The translations under genes were made by a program, and so were the position numbers. From assembly GCA_029449245.1 (NCBI GenBank), contig JANATF010000011.1:1659753-1723752 (forward strand): a stretch of DNA of 64,000 nt, in the 5' to 3' direction. This stretch comes from Mortierella alpina (lineage: Eukaryota; Mortierellomycota; Mortierellomycetes; Mortierellales; Mortierellaceae). The notes beneath the pieces are model-generated. The model had not been told where the DNA came from, did not search any database, and saw only the letters and a program-made list of their open reading frames with translations. Of the stretch, positions 1 through 12,849 are shown one piece after another. The stretch's first letter is position 1. Each line of letters starts with the position of its first letter.

Positions 1-3000
1 TGCTGGGGAGTGGGGTGCTGCCACCACCATCAAGGTTGACAACAGCTCCTCCATCGAGTTTGCCTTGCCTCCCACGCCCTTCACCATTGCAGCGGATGCC
101 CATGCCGATTTCGACACCTTTGTCAAGGAGCTCACTGTCAACAACGCTCAGGGGTTCCAGGTGGAGGGTTTTGCTAGCACTGTTGCCCAGACGCCCATCG
201 GCGAGGTCACCATCACTGGTATCCCTTTCAAGTCGGACGTCTCCCTTTCAGGGCTTCAGGGCCTTGCTACCGAGCCCACCGTGATCCACAACCTGACCGT
301 CATTGGAGGCATTCCTGCTGGTCTCCAAATCGCTCTGGATTTGACTATGGTCAACCCAAGTGCTTTGACCATCGCCACAGGACCCGGCACAGAGGGCATC
401 GTCTCGTTCGACATGGTCTTCCAGGGCGACAATGTAGGAACCGTGATCCTCGATGACCTGACGCTTGTTCCTGGACCCAACCGCCGCCTTGCAGGTGCTC
501 TCTTCACGCCCACAGGCACTGCTGGAGGCCAGGCATTGCTGCAGCAGTACATGACCAACCAGCCCAGCGTTGTCGATGTCATCGGATCCTTGTCCTCCTC
601 CGCCATTGCTCCTCTTGCCAACGGTCTCGCTGAAGTCCACATCCAGTCCGAGATGCCTGGCAACCCTGCCAAGCTGCTCCTCGGTACCAGCTTGACCATT
701 CTGTCAGACACGGCCACGACTGGAATCGCTGCCACCTCGGTCACTGTAAACAACCCCTTCCTGCCCCAGCTCACCATTAAGGCCATCAAGTCTTCCGTCA
801 AGTATCACGGCGCCACTCTGGGAACACTCGACATCCCTGACATGACCTTTGTTGTGCCCTCAGTCTCCTCCGCCCTCAGCCCGTAAGTCTTAGAACCTCG
901 ACAGCTATGCTCGGAAATGAGATGAGCCATGCTAACCACCTTCTCATTTTTTTTTCTTCAAAAATCTCAATCTCTGTGCATAGTCCTCTTCCTCTTACCA
1001 TGGATCTCTCCATCGATGCCCTGCTTGGTCTCATCATCACTCAGGCCCAACTCAACGGCATGAACCCAGCGCCCATTGTAGCCTTGGGACAAATGGCCAA
1101 GGATCCTACCTACAAGCCCGATTCTTCTCTGTTTACCGGCTTCAACTTGCCTGCCTTTGTCAAGTCTTCTATGGTCGGTCTGTTGGTCGACGTTGAAATG
1201 TCAGTCAACGTCCTGGTCGGCGAGTACGCTACCTCGATGTCGTTGACCCAGTTGGCTGTCCCCACCGCCACCGACGACACCATCCTGTTGCTCCTGCCCA
1301 TTGTCGGTACCCCAATTGCCCAGGCCATTGTCGACAAGGCCATCCTTTCGTTCGAGGTACTTCAACCGCTTTCATCATGCAATGTCATTTATTTTCGCAG
1401 TGCTCGCTTACTAACCATGCTCATTGCCATCGCTGACTTCTTATTCCCTCGCTTTGCTATAGAGTATTATGATTAACAATCCTGCAGAGACCAGCTTCAG
1501 CACCAACATCAACGGATTGATCGCAGAGACCGGTCCCTTCGACTCCCAGATCGCCTTCCCCGAGGGCTCAACCGTCTCCTGGGTGAACGGCGATGCCATC
1601 CGCCCCATCGGTCAGATTGCCATGCCCACTGTCAATGCCGGCGCCAACGTCGGTGCTCCCCTGGTTCTGTAAGTTCATCCAATTTGGGACTGTATGAACA
1701 ACCATTGAAGCATATGGGCACACGGATTCGAAGGCAATACTAACAGTATCCTGCTCCTTTTCCATCTGACTATCGTTCTGCCGTAATAGCTCCAATGTCT
1801 CCTTTGCGGTCGCGGACGCTGCCGCCATGGGCGACTTTGTCGGATACTCGCTCAAGGCTGAGACGTTTGAATGGGAGGTGTCCGCCAACAACATGGTCAT
1901 CTTCGCCATGGGTGCTCCTATCCCTCACCTTCACATGAAGAAGCGCGTCGTCCTGAAGGGATTCAACAACCTCCAAGGCTTGAAAATTAACGCATTCAAC
2001 CTTCCCTCAAATGATCCCGATGGCATCCACCTCGTTCTCGCCGCTACTCTGCCCAATCCCAGCAGCATCGGAATCGAGCTCGGTACCGTCAGCTTCACCA
2101 ACATCTACCAGGGCCAGGCGCTCGGTTTTGTCCAGACTGTGGGCCTGAGCCTCCAGCCCAATTCGGTCTCGCCCGTCAATATGGCTGGAACTCTTGTGCG
2201 CCAGACCACCGAGGCTGGTCTTGCAGCCCTCGGTGATCTCTTTGCGGTGACCTTGGCTGGCGGTAGCCCTTCCTTGGTTGTCAAGGGCCGCTCCGTGACG
2301 CCTGCCAGTGGCCCCGTCTCCTGGCTGAACGCTGCATTTGGGTCACTTGAGATGGCCGTTTCGCTGCCTTCGATTGGCAAGCAGAACATCATTACCGGTG
2401 TGCAGCTCAAGACCATGACTCTGGACTTTACGGTGGCCGACCCTTACAGCCCCATGACTTCCTCGGATAACATTGAGGCCTCGTACCACATGCCCTTCAC
2501 CTTCCCCTTGAATGTCAGCTCTGTGGCACAGACCATGAACTTGCAGCTCCCCAAGGGCAACACTGTCGCTGTTCTGGGCATGCCCATGTCGCCCGCCACC
2601 ACCATTGCTGACGGAGTCCTCCGTACTAGCTACAGCAACCAGCCTTTGAAGGTCACTGAGGGCGGTCGGGATGTCTTCAAGGCCTTCAACAAGGTCTTGA
2701 CGACTGATGCTGGTGTTCAGTTCTTCCTCGATGGTGTGATCGACACCATCGCAGATACGGCTGCTGGATCTGTCAAGATTGCCAACATTAGTGCCTCTGT
2801 TCTAACAGGCATGGTTGGCATGAACTTGAACAGCAGCCCGGTCACTGTCACCGGCATCTCTGTCAGTGGAGGTACCGCCCAGTCCATCGAGGTCCGCAAC
2901 ACTGTCAACCTGCAGAACCCCTCTGGCCTCACCGTCATGGCCGGCGATGTCACTCTCGACGTCGGATTTGGCGGTTACCCTATGGGCAAGGTTGTCGTCC

Positions 3001-4007
3001 CCGGAATGGTCCTTCGTCCTGGTGCCAACAGCCTGCCTGCCATCATGAAGCTCCAGCCTCCTAATGCCTACCTTCGCGACCACTTCCTGAGCGCCTTTGT
3101 CGCTGGCGGAGTGTTCAAGCTGGATATCACTGGCTCTGCAATGAGCACCCCCATTGAGCCCCTCCAGCTCGCCATGGCTGCCCTCAAGATGTCGCCTGTC
3201 ATCACTGGCATCACAGACAAGCTGATTATCGATGGTATGAGTAAAGGTTCCCCCATTATGGCCAACATGCTTCAGATGACCGAGCCCCGAGTGACGCGTG
3301 TCCAGATCGGCATCTACAACCCCTTTGATACCGAGCTCCAGATCACGCACATCAGGGCCAACAACACCTGGGACGGCAAGTTCTTTGGCAGCATTGACCA
3401 GGACGTTACCGCTACCGTGCCCGCAAAGTCCATGATGCTCTCTCCCCCCGTGAACCTGGTCTCGCCTGCAGGCCCTGGCTTCCTGTTGACCGTCTTGGGC
3501 AAGTTGATGGTCGTTTACCCTACGCTCGCAGCCGGCTTGCCCAACAACGTTCCCTTTGACATCTCGAGCGTGATCACTGCCAAGATTGGCGGTGCCTCGG
3601 GCTACGAGGGCAATGTCGCGTACACCCAGCTCCAGACCGTGATTGTGATCCAGACGGTCAAGGAGTACACGGATGAGCCTGCGCCTCTCCCCATTAGCGC
3701 TGCTCCAGTCACCGCCACCGCAACTGCCACCGCACCTGCTGAGTCTACAGCCACGGCCACTGCAACTGCAACTGCAGCACCCAGCCCTGTTGTGACATCG
3801 GCAGCCTCGGTCCCCACGGATGCACCTGCCCCTACTGCTGCTCCCGCTGAGCCCACTCCTACCGCCGTTATGGCGCCAGCCGTATTCAAGCGCCAATTGC
3901 CTGCCGCAGATGTTCCCTTCACGGGCACGAACGACGAGGCTCTGCTTCTCTTCAAGCAAGAGGTCAGCAAGGCCTGTGCTGCTGCGGGTGTGACGCCTCT
4001 GTTCTAA
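1..4007 (+). CDS. DUF3712 domain protein, 3' part (5' end outside window)
   Basis: The frame is open from base 2, so the gene starts to the left. Exons seen: <1-882, 984-1356, 1463-1668 and 1790-4007; all three introns have GTAAGT- or GTAC-type donors and close the frame. About 1,225 residues are visible. The protein is a series of similar beta-rich segments (recurring patterns such as NP.G...A..NPS..GI..G...F.N) typical of the fungal DUF3712 family, whose members are often membrane-anchored or surface/vacuolar proteins of unknown role. The C-terminal ~100 residues contain a low-complexity Ala/Thr/Pro stretch (about 3700-3880) and then a short conserved-looking tail. No membrane segment is visible here; in related proteins it lies near the N-terminus, which is missing. 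The family assignment is by resemblance and the function is unknown. Confidence 0.8.
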
Positions 4008-4462
4008 ACAAAAGAAACCATAGTCTCCATCCATCTTGTTTATATACATTTCATGCAGGGATCCATAATGATACCGGGTCCCCACCCTCTTTTCTTTTCT
4101 CTTTTACATATCCTCAACGCCTCCAACCATACCCGTAATTCTCTATGACCAGCAGCACTTCATGATCCCCTAGTCTCGTCTCGGTCCCTCGTCCTGTTGC
4201 GACACACCTTCTCTGCTTTCCGATGGCGGGAAGTGTAATAAAAAATGATTTATATACCAAACCCTCCTCCTTCCTTCCTTTCATGTAGGAACATTGTTGG
4301 CGGTTTATTTTATAATTTTTAGAGCAGTCGGTGAAGACACAAGTGGCATGTAGGCGATTGCGATCAAAAGCAAAACGCGTTTATAACAAAACAAGGGCGG
4401 ATGGAGGTTTGGGATGGCTGAGGAGGAAGGGGTGGAAAATGGGTGAGGGGGATAGACACAGC
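4008..4462. other. convergent 3' intergenic region
   Basis: The 3' ends of the DUF3712 gene (+) and the ATP synthase d gene (-) face each other here. The stretch is T/C-rich with an AATAAA-like signal (taataaaaaatg near 4237) suited to a + strand 3' end. I see no further gene. Confidence 0.6.
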
Positions 4463-5836
4463 TTAGAAGAGGGTAACATATCCGAACTTGTCGTTGTAGC
4501 CCTTGGTCTCCCACTTGCTCTTGGACAACAAGGCATCGACCTTCTCGGCAATCTCGGGGCGAGACTTGAGGACATCGTCGACCTAGAGCATTGTTAGATA
4601 GTTGTTAGTGAAAGGTCCTTTTTTTCCTTCAATGATCCTGAAGTGGAGAAGGTTTTCCATGCGGGACAGCTGGCTCATTCTCCTTTCTCGTCTCCTGTTT
4701 TGTGCTTGTGGCATAGGGTGATTTTGGGTGCAGTCCTGAGTACAATTGAAAAAGAACTCTCCAAGAGGGCCACTTGCGCCATTGTTGGTTTTGCGCAGAT
4801 CATAAAGTGTTGCAAGTTGACCCTCCAATTCACCCATTGACTGGACAGGATCAGCGCCCTATCATGGGTCTGTGGATGCGCCGGTGTACGTTTGACAAGT
4901 GCGAGAGATGTCGTTTGCGGGTCAAACGTTGCAACATCCCAACAGATATTTCCCGCGACGTTTCCTGTAACTATCCCTCGCCCTTGCAGTTGAATGCGAT
5001 CGACTATTCTATACGTACGGTGAGCTCCTCGATGGGGCGGGAGGTCTCGATGTTCTTCAAGGTGGCCTCGAGATCAGCGAGCTCAGACTCGACCTTGGTG
5101 GCGGTGAACTTGGCACGCTCAAGCTATACAAGTGAAAATGACATACAGGGTGTTGGCCCGTTAGCGCTCTGCTTCTACAGATGAGATGAGGTTTACCTTT
5201 ACAAGGCGTGTGTGTGGTGGAAAGGATGGGCGAGAGAAAGAGAGTCGAGAATCCGTGCTTCAGTGCTTGTTGGGGAGAAGTCGATTCGTTCCGATGTGAA
5301 CGCTGCTGTATTCTAGTCCAGTTGCAGCAACTGTTCCTGAAAACGATGGTCCTCCATGAAACACATGGTGGGTGTCTTGATGACTGTGTCTGCCGTTGCC
5401 GATGCGCCCTGTTGGTGGATCCAGCTGCGTTAGTGTTCCTTGCAGGGGGGTCGAGGGATGCTGCAGAGGGTTGATGACGACAAGGGGGGGACGACAAGAT
5501 GAGAGGAGGGAGACGGATGAAAGAAAAAAGACGTACAGCCTTGGCCTCGACAGTCTCGATGGACTTGATCTGGGCCTGGACGTCGTAGGAGGTGGGCTTG
5601 AAGGCCTTGAAGGACTTCTCGACCTCGTCAATGACGGCCTGGTTCTTGAGAACCTTGCGGTAGTGCGCAAAGTCGATGGCGGTCTTCTGCTCCTTGAGAT
5701 CAGACAGGACACGGCGGGCCTCCTCGTTGCGCTTGCGGAACGCGCCCAGGGCAGCAACGGTCTCGGTCTTGAGGCCGAGGGAGGTGGACAGCTTGGTCCA
5801 GTCGATGTGGGCAGCAGCAGCCTTGACAGCAGACAT
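4463..5836 (-). CDS. ATP7: ATP synthase subunit d, mitochondrial
   Basis: Three exons on the minus strand: 5836-5537, 5123-5019 and 4582-4463. They give 100 + 35 + 39 = 174 residues, the same length as yeast Atp7. The protein starts MSAVKAAAAHIDWTKLSTSLGL, has the helix-rich centre of the peripheral-stalk d subunit, and ends in the aromatic tail WETKGYNDKFGYVTLF. It forms part of the stator (peripheral stalk) of mitochondrial F1Fo ATP synthase, on the matrix side. The introns are long for this window (413 and 436 bp), and both have strong GTACGT donors. The start is the first ATG of the open frame. A CACGTG box lies about 175 bp upstream. Identification is firm from length and end sequences. 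Confidence 0.93.
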
Positions 5837-6008
5837 GATGGAGAGATGGAGTGGAGATGGATGAGGTTAAGAGGAAAAGATCAAGATGGGCCTAATCACG
5901 AAAATATTATGTCCTCATCTAAATCTCGAAGTCGCTCACCCCACTGGGCCAGCGGGGTCCTGTTCCCGCCGATCAAAACAAATGCTACGTCACGTCGTCG
6001 TCGCTTAG

Positions 6009-6014
6009 CACGTG
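6009..6014. promoter_or_regulatory. CACGTG box upstream of ATP synthase d
   Basis: Palindromic CACGTG (bHLH/Cbf1-type E-box) about 175 bp upstream of the ATP7 start, in the 191-bp gap between ATP7 and the GATA gene. A TGACGTA-like CRE half lies next to it (minus strand, about 5990-6000). The motif is seen; function is inferred. Confidence 0.4.
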
Positions 6015-6027
6015 ATTTATAAACGGT

Positions 6028-9000
6028 CTACGATTTGTTTCTGCTACCTGCGGCCGGTGCGTCCTCGGCGACCTGGCTCGCGACTGGCACCTCGGTCTTG
6101 AGCCATTGCTCCAGAAGCGGCTTCACAGGCGGGCCACCGCCATCGAGCCGCTCGCGGAACCGGAACACTATCAGGCACTCGTTTCTCTCTGGGTTCAACA
6201 GCTCCTTGTCGAACCTAGCAATCCCCAAAAATATATCTACAGTTCAGCACAGCGTGGTACACAACGAAGAAAGAAACAGGGGATACACTCTCTTACCTTG
6301 TTAGCTGCTGCCGCAACAGGGCTTTCATGACAATCATACTCTCGCCGTCTCCAACGTCGACGACCTGGAACTCGGTTTCCTCAATACCTTCTTTCCGAAC
6401 ATCAATCTCAGTGCGCTCGCCTCCAAAGATCAGCTTGATCTGAAAGTGGTTTTCAAACAAGACCATGGCGCAGTTTGGGTACATATAGTAGTCGTTGTTG
6501 GGCCCGAATGCAATGGAGATGGTCGGAAAGTGGAGAGGAAAGGTCGCCGTGTTGTTGGTGTACAGGTTCTTGGTGGCGTAAAACGACAGCCCATCGTCCG
6601 CCAAATTGGCAGTCGCCACAGCTGCAGGATGGCTGATCTGGTACTTTGGCGTGCTGGCATAGGCTTTGAGCAGCGAAAGCTTGGCTCCCGCTGACGCCGG
6701 GTGGGGTGCCTTGGTCACTGTAGTGCTGCCTGATCCAGAGTTCGCCTTTTGCTTCCCGGCTCTTGTTGTTCCAGTCGTCGTCGTCTTGGTCGAAGCAGCT
6801 TTGGAGGTTGCAGATTTGGATTCCGAACCTGATTTGAGAGCCGTTGGTGAGGCCGTAGCAACTGTTGTGCTGTTTTCAGGGCTCAGAAAGGCAGAGTCAT
6901 TCGTTGATGCTCCTGAAGAGACAGGGGAAGTGCCTAATGACGAGCTGGCATCCATGCCCGTCAAAGGTGACGTCGCTGGTGTGACACTGGTAATCTCTCC
7001 CCTATCCTGTTCCTTGTCTTTGTCTCTTCCCTTGTCCTTGGTCTTGAGTTTGTCTTTGCCTCTCTCCTTTTCTTTGTCTCCCTTGTCTCTCTTGGAAGTC
7101 GCCGCAGATCGACTGGAAGCCTTGCCAGTTTCGCCAATCTGGTAAATAGGGACTAGTTTGGGCCCCGTGGACTCTAGGGTCGTGGCTATTTGAACCATAA
7201 GACAAACAGACAAACAGACGATGGTTAGGCAAATACACGCAACATCAACTGGAAACGTGCAGTCCTATATCCAGAATATCCTTTCTTTACCTTTTACTCC
7301 CCGTCTTTTTGAAGTGCTGGTCTTATCTCCATCCAGGGTGGATCCTAAAGTTCCTCCATTGCTGTATCCGCCTTCCACGAGATTCGAGAGTAACCTATTG
7401 GCGGCTACCCTCTTTCCTGTTTCGCTTGTGCGCATGTATTGTTCGTCGTAGCCTCGATCGTCGCCCGTGAGACCAAGCGACTCTTGCCTCATTCGGGATG
7501 CTGCATCCGCGGTTGTTGTGATAGGCATTACACTAGTCGCAGAAAGAGTAGGTTCTGTAGCGCTAGATTCGCTTTCATAGGTCGATTCTGCAGAAGCGTC
7601 CTGCAGGATTTTTCCACGTTTCCACAGAATTCCGCATTTGTTACACAGGCTATTTGGGCCATCTGGACCTCGTCTCCATCGCGGTGTCGAAGCGATGCTA
7701 CAGTACGCGCACCGCGGCCGGCTGGGTGGGCTAGTTGCATCAGCAAAACTTGAAGTTCTTCTGGCACTTTTTGATCCTGAAAGCTGCAAGTCATCCAGTC
7801 CCGCCTTTGTCCTTTTTGATTTTGAGCCTTGCTGCTGATCATTCTAGTACGAGCCATTGATTAGGGAGCGAGAATAATAAGTAAAAACCAAATGACCACG
7901 TCAGTCGCCAGGGAGGTCCCGTCATAAGGCAGATAAATAGACACTGCCATTACCGTTTCTGGTTTGCGCTTCGGGGACACCAAACTAGATAAAGGAACTA
8001 CTTTGTTGTCAGGCAGCTTCTTGAGACCCATGGGCTGCAGTTGCTCGTCAGGAAAGTCGAGAGGGAGTTTGTATTGGACATAAGCCCGGGGAGGAATGTT
8101 CTTCATCTTGTCCATCATGAAGCGATACGTAGCCGCTGGGTCATTGATCGCATGCTGTAGTCCCGCCCATAATTCATTTGTTGCTTGGAGAATGACCATG
8201 GTCGTCGCCTGGCCAGGCCCCGGCACTAAGGCCGACCCCGATCCATATCCTGAGAGTCCCGCTGGATTATCCTCCATGGTCGGAAGATAGAACGAGGCCG
8301 AAATCCTAGCAGGCTCCTGTCCTTCCTCTGGTGTAAGCTCCAAGGAAGATTCATGCGGGAAAAGCCAGCGACATCCCGGATTTTCCTTAAACTCGAACGC
8401 AATCTGATGCTTGGGTCGATATTGCCGTGGAGGAGACACTTTTGTCCTGGTTGCTGATGCTGATCCTGATGTGCGCGCGGTGGACGAAAAGGAGCCATCC
8501 ATAGCCTCGGTCTTCAGCATAGCACCTGTCTCGTTGGCCCTTTTTGCTGCGGACATGTGCGTGTCTTTCATCAGGCTGCTGGGAAGGTCAATGTCCAGGA
8601 GAGTGGGGGTGATAGTGCTGGGTACGGTTCCTGCGGCAGCAGCCTCCGCAGCCATATCGGCTGTCCTGGCCAGAATCAGCTCGATCACTCTTTCCGGTGC
8701 TGGTGACCCTCCGAGAACGACGGGTGGTGTTGAGCAGGGTGAATGAGCATACTCCTCTGTGGGTGTAGGCGCTGCTGTGGAGTTGGAGGCTGTGCTCAAG
8801 GTCGAGCCTGGGTGTGGTGGAGGTGGAGGCGGTGGGTTGATCACGGTGTAGAACTTTGTGTTGAGGAACATGTGCGGTCCAATGCAGACGGTGCAAAGTC
8901 CTGCGAGCGAGAGTTCCGACGCGTACTTTTTGCCTCCAGGTCCTCGTGCTGCAGGCTCGGGAATGAATCGATTAAAGGCCGAATGCGTCCATGCACTGCG

Positions 9001-9335
9001 AGACTGGCTGAGTGTCGCCTGCAAAAGACCACTAGAACGCATCGTGAGAGAGGATAGAGAGTAGTCGTGAGTTGGATTGAGATCTTGCGAAAACATGAAA
9101 AAAGAAGCAAGAACGCCAAGAACGCAAGAACGCAAGAAAAAAATAAATAAACGATGTATGAAGGATGACGGGAATACCTGTCAGCGATGCTCATGGTGGG
9201 GATGCGATCTTGCGGGTCAGGCTGCAGTGTTGTCGGGTAGACGACTTTTGGTTTCCTGGCGGTGTCTGCGGGTAGCCTCCTCCGTTGAGATAAGCCCGAG
9301 GATGTTCGCTGGACCGTGGGATGAATTGAGGTCAT
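6028..9335 (-). CDS. GATA-type zinc-finger protein
   Basis: Five exons: 9335-9178, 9031-7954, 7843-7291, 7185-6297 and 6214-6028. All junction phases agree and give 954 residues. A single GATA finger CX2C-X18-CX2C starts at about Cys457 ([19 protein letters not shown]...CNKCG); the 18-residue loop is a fungal type. On either side are long regions I do not recognise. The N-terminal half has a conserved-looking globular stretch ([11 protein letters not shown] ... [14 protein letters not shown]). The C-terminal half has a second one (about residues 770-880), separated by a very charged Lys/Asp/Glu/Arg run. A DNA-binding or chromatin role follows from the finger; the target is unknown. The start could lie at ATG 9335 (chosen) or at the in-frame MSIAD ATG about 141 bases later. 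The 5' flank carries a (GGAA)n tract. Confidence 0.75.
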
Positions 9336-9839
9336 GGGTTGCTCACCAGTGCGTGCTGGCGCAGGAGGGGCGGCGCGTTTGAGAATGCGAGCAGATTGTT
9401 AGCTGTAAGCACTCGACGCCAGGCAGGGCAGTGGGTGGGGTTGAGCAGTAGGTGGGGCGAGGAAGGAAGGGTAACAGGACGGACGGAAGGGAAGAAAGGA
9501 AGGACGGAGGGAAGGAAGGAAGGAAGGCAGGTGGATCAGATGCGAGGCCGATGCCGATGATGAGAAGGACAGGCAGCAGGGCAGCGAGAGGATGCGAGAG
9601 AATGCGAGAGGATGTGAGATGGAAAAGAACAACAGCAATGTCGTCTACGAGGAGCGTGCAGGATGTGATGAGCGCGGAATTAAAAGAGGTCTGATCAGGG
9701 AGGGAAGAGAGGAGCGAAAAGGAAAAGGGGGGTGGAGATGAAAATATGGTGCTGAACTGTGCAACAGACCTTGCTGATTTTTTTTTTTTTTTTTTTTTAC
9801 CTCTCCGCAACACTCGCGCTAGCTGTGGTCAGCATGAGC
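9336..9839. other. 5' flank of GATA gene / 3' flank of SRAP gene
   Basis: No gene seen. Contains a GGAA/GGAC purine tract at about 9455-9530 (TTCC-rich on the minus strand, i.e. a pyrimidine-rich leader of the GATA gene), repeated gcgagaggatg units at about 9585-9620, and a T20 run at 9779-9799. Confidence 0.6.
9455..9530. repeat. (GGAA)n purine tract
   Basis: Degenerate GGAAGGAAGG/GGACGGAC microsatellite upstream of the GATA-finger gene. Read on that gene's strand it is pyrimidine-rich, like the leaders of several other genes here. Confidence 0.7.
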
Positions 9840-12036
9840 TCAAGGTGGGCTCGCTGGATGGAAAAAACTGGTAATCTTGCTACTCTGGCTGGCCCTGTTC
9901 TTTTTGGCCGCGCTCGGCGACGATGCCAGGCTCGACCCGGGCTTGCGTTTACGCGGCGTGGTGGGCGCCGATGTCTGTCCCTGCTTGGAACCAGGCGAAG
10001 ACGCGGCCAAAGACGGCGTAGGCGATTGCGGGCCGGCTGCTGCTGACAGTGCGGACAAAGGGGTCGCTTCAAGAGAGCCATGGCTCGCACCGGCGAGCGA
10101 TGCTGCAATAGCCTTCTCCAGGTCATCCTGCTCCTTCTTCTCAAGTGTTCGGTCCTCCGAGATGTTCGAATGTACATGCTCAAGACTATCCGAAAGAGAT
10201 TCCTCGAGTGCCCTTCTCATCTCTTCGTCCTCCCTTTGCAGATCTTTCTGCCTCGTTGAAGGCAAATCTACAGAGCCCGAGGAATCAGCACCAGATGATG
10301 CCTTCGCCGAAAACTTTTCCTGGGTATCATGTACAGCAGGGCGCGGGGGTCCCGCCGTGTTGCTCATTGTCTGGTCCAGTCGAGATAGCTCCAGAACCTT
10401 TTTGAATTCCTCCTCTTCCTTCTCCTCCGCTTCTCTCCGTCGCAAGTCGTCCGCTGCACTCTGATCGAGTTCCAAAGTTGATTCCTGTTCCTGGATATCA
10501 AAGCCGGCATCTCTTTGAGTGTCATCAGCAGCTACCGACACTAGCTGCTGTTGTAGATCCATTTCCTCCTTCAATGCCTCCTCGGCGATCTTGGCCGCTG
10601 TTGTACTGCCGTTGGACGGGCGCCCATCCTGGATGAGGTCTTTGCTTTCAGAGCCATCTCCTGGATCCTGTTTGACTTTGCTTTTCAATCCTGAAGACAC
10701 TGCCAGGCCACTCGGACTCTCTGATTTGGGCAGAAAAAACCGGTTGAGCGTCTTTTTGTTAAGAGCCGAGTTCCATGGCTGTGCAAACTCTGCAGAGTCA
10801 TTGCGAACGCTGTTGACCTTCTCGTCCACTTGGTAGGTCTCCAAAGCGTAGACTGTCTTGATGGTCTTGTGCCCCTTCTCGTCTGTATCTTCAGTCTCCA
10901 TAAACTCGTCGCAGGGTTTGAGCATGGCTTCCAGAGTGGCATTCCAGGTCTGCTTGGGATCGAGCCACATGCGTATCTTGTCGTGGTCGTGATTAGGGAT
11001 CAGGACAGGCATACGGTCGTGAAGCCAATCGAGCTGCGGGGACGCATTCGTGGTGATGGTTGCGTACGTATACATTGGCTCTTTTTCTCCTTGTATGGTG
11101 GCGATATCGTAGATGGCTGCCATCAGCATCAAGCCGCCATCTCTACGCTTTGTGTAAAATGGAACCCGCTCCTTCCCGCGTCTCCGCCACTCGTAAAACC
11201 TGTTGCGGACCAAAGCAAGAAGGGACGGGAGAGAGCACAGTTAGTGGGAATATCGTAGGGATGAGCATGACGCACACAAGCGCAGAAGAAGACTGCCTGA
11301 AGACTTACCCTTCAGCAAGAAGGATGCATCTTTTGTGGTTCTTTGAATGGCTGAACATGGGCTTTCCCGTCGGTCCCATAAAGAGCGAGTCGTCCCTTGC
11401 GTTGATAGACTTCAAAACAGAGTTGTAGTCGGGCATGCTTTTTGTGTGTCGCGGAATCAGGCCCCATCGCTATAGCCGACGGCAGAGTGGAGAGTAAAAG
11501 CTTTGTGGTGTGAGATTGCTATTTCCTTGAACAGGCTAACTCCCAAGAACATCTTCGTGGTTATGTGTGTGGCGGTGTGCTTATACACACCATCAAGTGC
11601 ACAACATAAGAGTTGCTGTTGTTTGGGTCTGCGCGGACCACAGGCTGGTAGCGAGTTGGCGCCACATTATATCTACGGCACAGAACATAGAAGCCATTAG
11701 GGGAGTTCCCTGGGTCAAGCAACGGTTGCAAAGAGCTGTTGGCGGCAAGGCAAGCCGTTTACCCACGTACGAGGTTCTGTACTTGTCCTCTCCTATCCAT
11801 GTATCCGCCGGCTTGCGTGGCAGAGTTTTGTCGAGCTGCTGCCGTATCTGCACCGGGGTCTGTCGTTGCGATGATGAAAGGGTCCATTGCAGTGAAGGGT
11901 ATGGCATGCAGGGAGAGAGAAGGACCGACGGCAGATTAGGTTCTTTTTCTTCTTTTGTTTCGTTGGCATGCCTCTTTTGCGACATCGCCATGAAGTGCTT
12001 CCCACTCACCAAGCCCTGGGCAGTTCTGCCACACAT
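9840..12036 (-). CDS. HMCES: SRAP-domain abasic-site protein (HMCES/YedK type) with UIMs
   Basis: Five exons: 12036-12010, 11859-11771, 11672-11591, 11469-11309 and 11199-9840, giving 572 residues. It starts MCGRTAQGL, so Cys2 becomes the N-terminal nucleophile that crosslinks to abasic sites in single-stranded DNA. The other SRAP residues are present: Asn89 (INARDDS), Glu123 in GFYEW and His180 in LHDRMPV. The SRAP fold ends near residue 260. The tail is unusual. It has three ubiquitin-interacting-motif-like helices at about 381-395, 443-460 and 476-491 (for example EEMRRALEESLSDS and DDLEKAIAASLAG), then a basic RKRKPG signal, then a C-terminal PIP-like SSKITSFF (559-566) that would bind PCNA. 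The role is replication-coupled protection of abasic sites. The first exon holds only nine codons and would be missed by length filters. The acceptor of exon 2 could instead lie 12 bases downstream. Confidence 0.9.
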
Positions 12037-12132
12037 TGTGCCGTGTCTGCTGCTGTGGTTGTGTCTGTGTGAGCGTGTCTGTGTGTCTGCGTGGCGATGG
12101 CCCCAGTTGTTGGTTGATGAGGGTGTGAGAGT

Positions 12133-12179
12133 GAGAGAATGGAGCGAGAGAATGGAGCGAGAGAATGGAGCGAGAGAAA
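12133..12179. repeat. 13-bp tandem repeat, ~3.6 copies
   Basis: Unit GAGAGAATGGAGC, three exact copies plus a partial fourth, about 100 bp upstream of the SRAP gene start. Confidence 0.85.
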
Positions 12180-12849
12180 TATGGTGCGTTCGTGGCAGCG
12201 TGCGAGCGTTATGGGACGGAGCGGTTTGAGACGTTGAAGGGGCGAGTAACAAAAGGCTGGACTGCCACGCCACCAAGGGGGGCCACAGCTTGAAATCAAG
12301 CTTGTCTCCACGCGCTGGAAAGCGACCGTTGCGGATGGTCTGCCTCCTGTAGACCCCAGCCAAAGGACAGAAAAGTGGACAGATGGGACGATCGATGGGA
12401 GGAGAGGTGGGAGGACAGGTAGGAGGACAGGTCTCTCCCGACGAGCAAGAATGCTGCCCATTGCGCACCAGGATTGCGCCTATCCAAAGACCGATGAGAT
12501 GGTGGGTCGCCCTCCGCCCATGTATTATGTATTTATGTATTTTATACATGAACAGCGAGAGGCGAGCCGCCGAGATACGGATAGCCCTGGCTGTGCTGTT
12601 GCATGAATGGCCAGCCGCGGATCACCCGGATGGGCCCAGAGGCAGGCCTCCAGCAAGGAAAAACCATTACCCTCTCCGACACGCCGTGCCTGCAAGTGTG
12701 CCTGTGAGGAGTGTGCCTGTGTGGGTGTGGTGGATGCCCGGCCGAGAGAGCCACGGCCTCGAGAATAAGCTTTTGGATGCTTGGGAACCCGCCACGATTG
12801 GGTGGTTCGGGTGAACTTGGGGGAAACAAGGCAAAAGGGACATATCGCT

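Noticed and set aside
2802-4085. 427-codon open frame antisense to the DUF3712 gene
   Set aside because: Shadow of the real gene: His/Gly/Arg-rich composition and opposite-strand codon bias.
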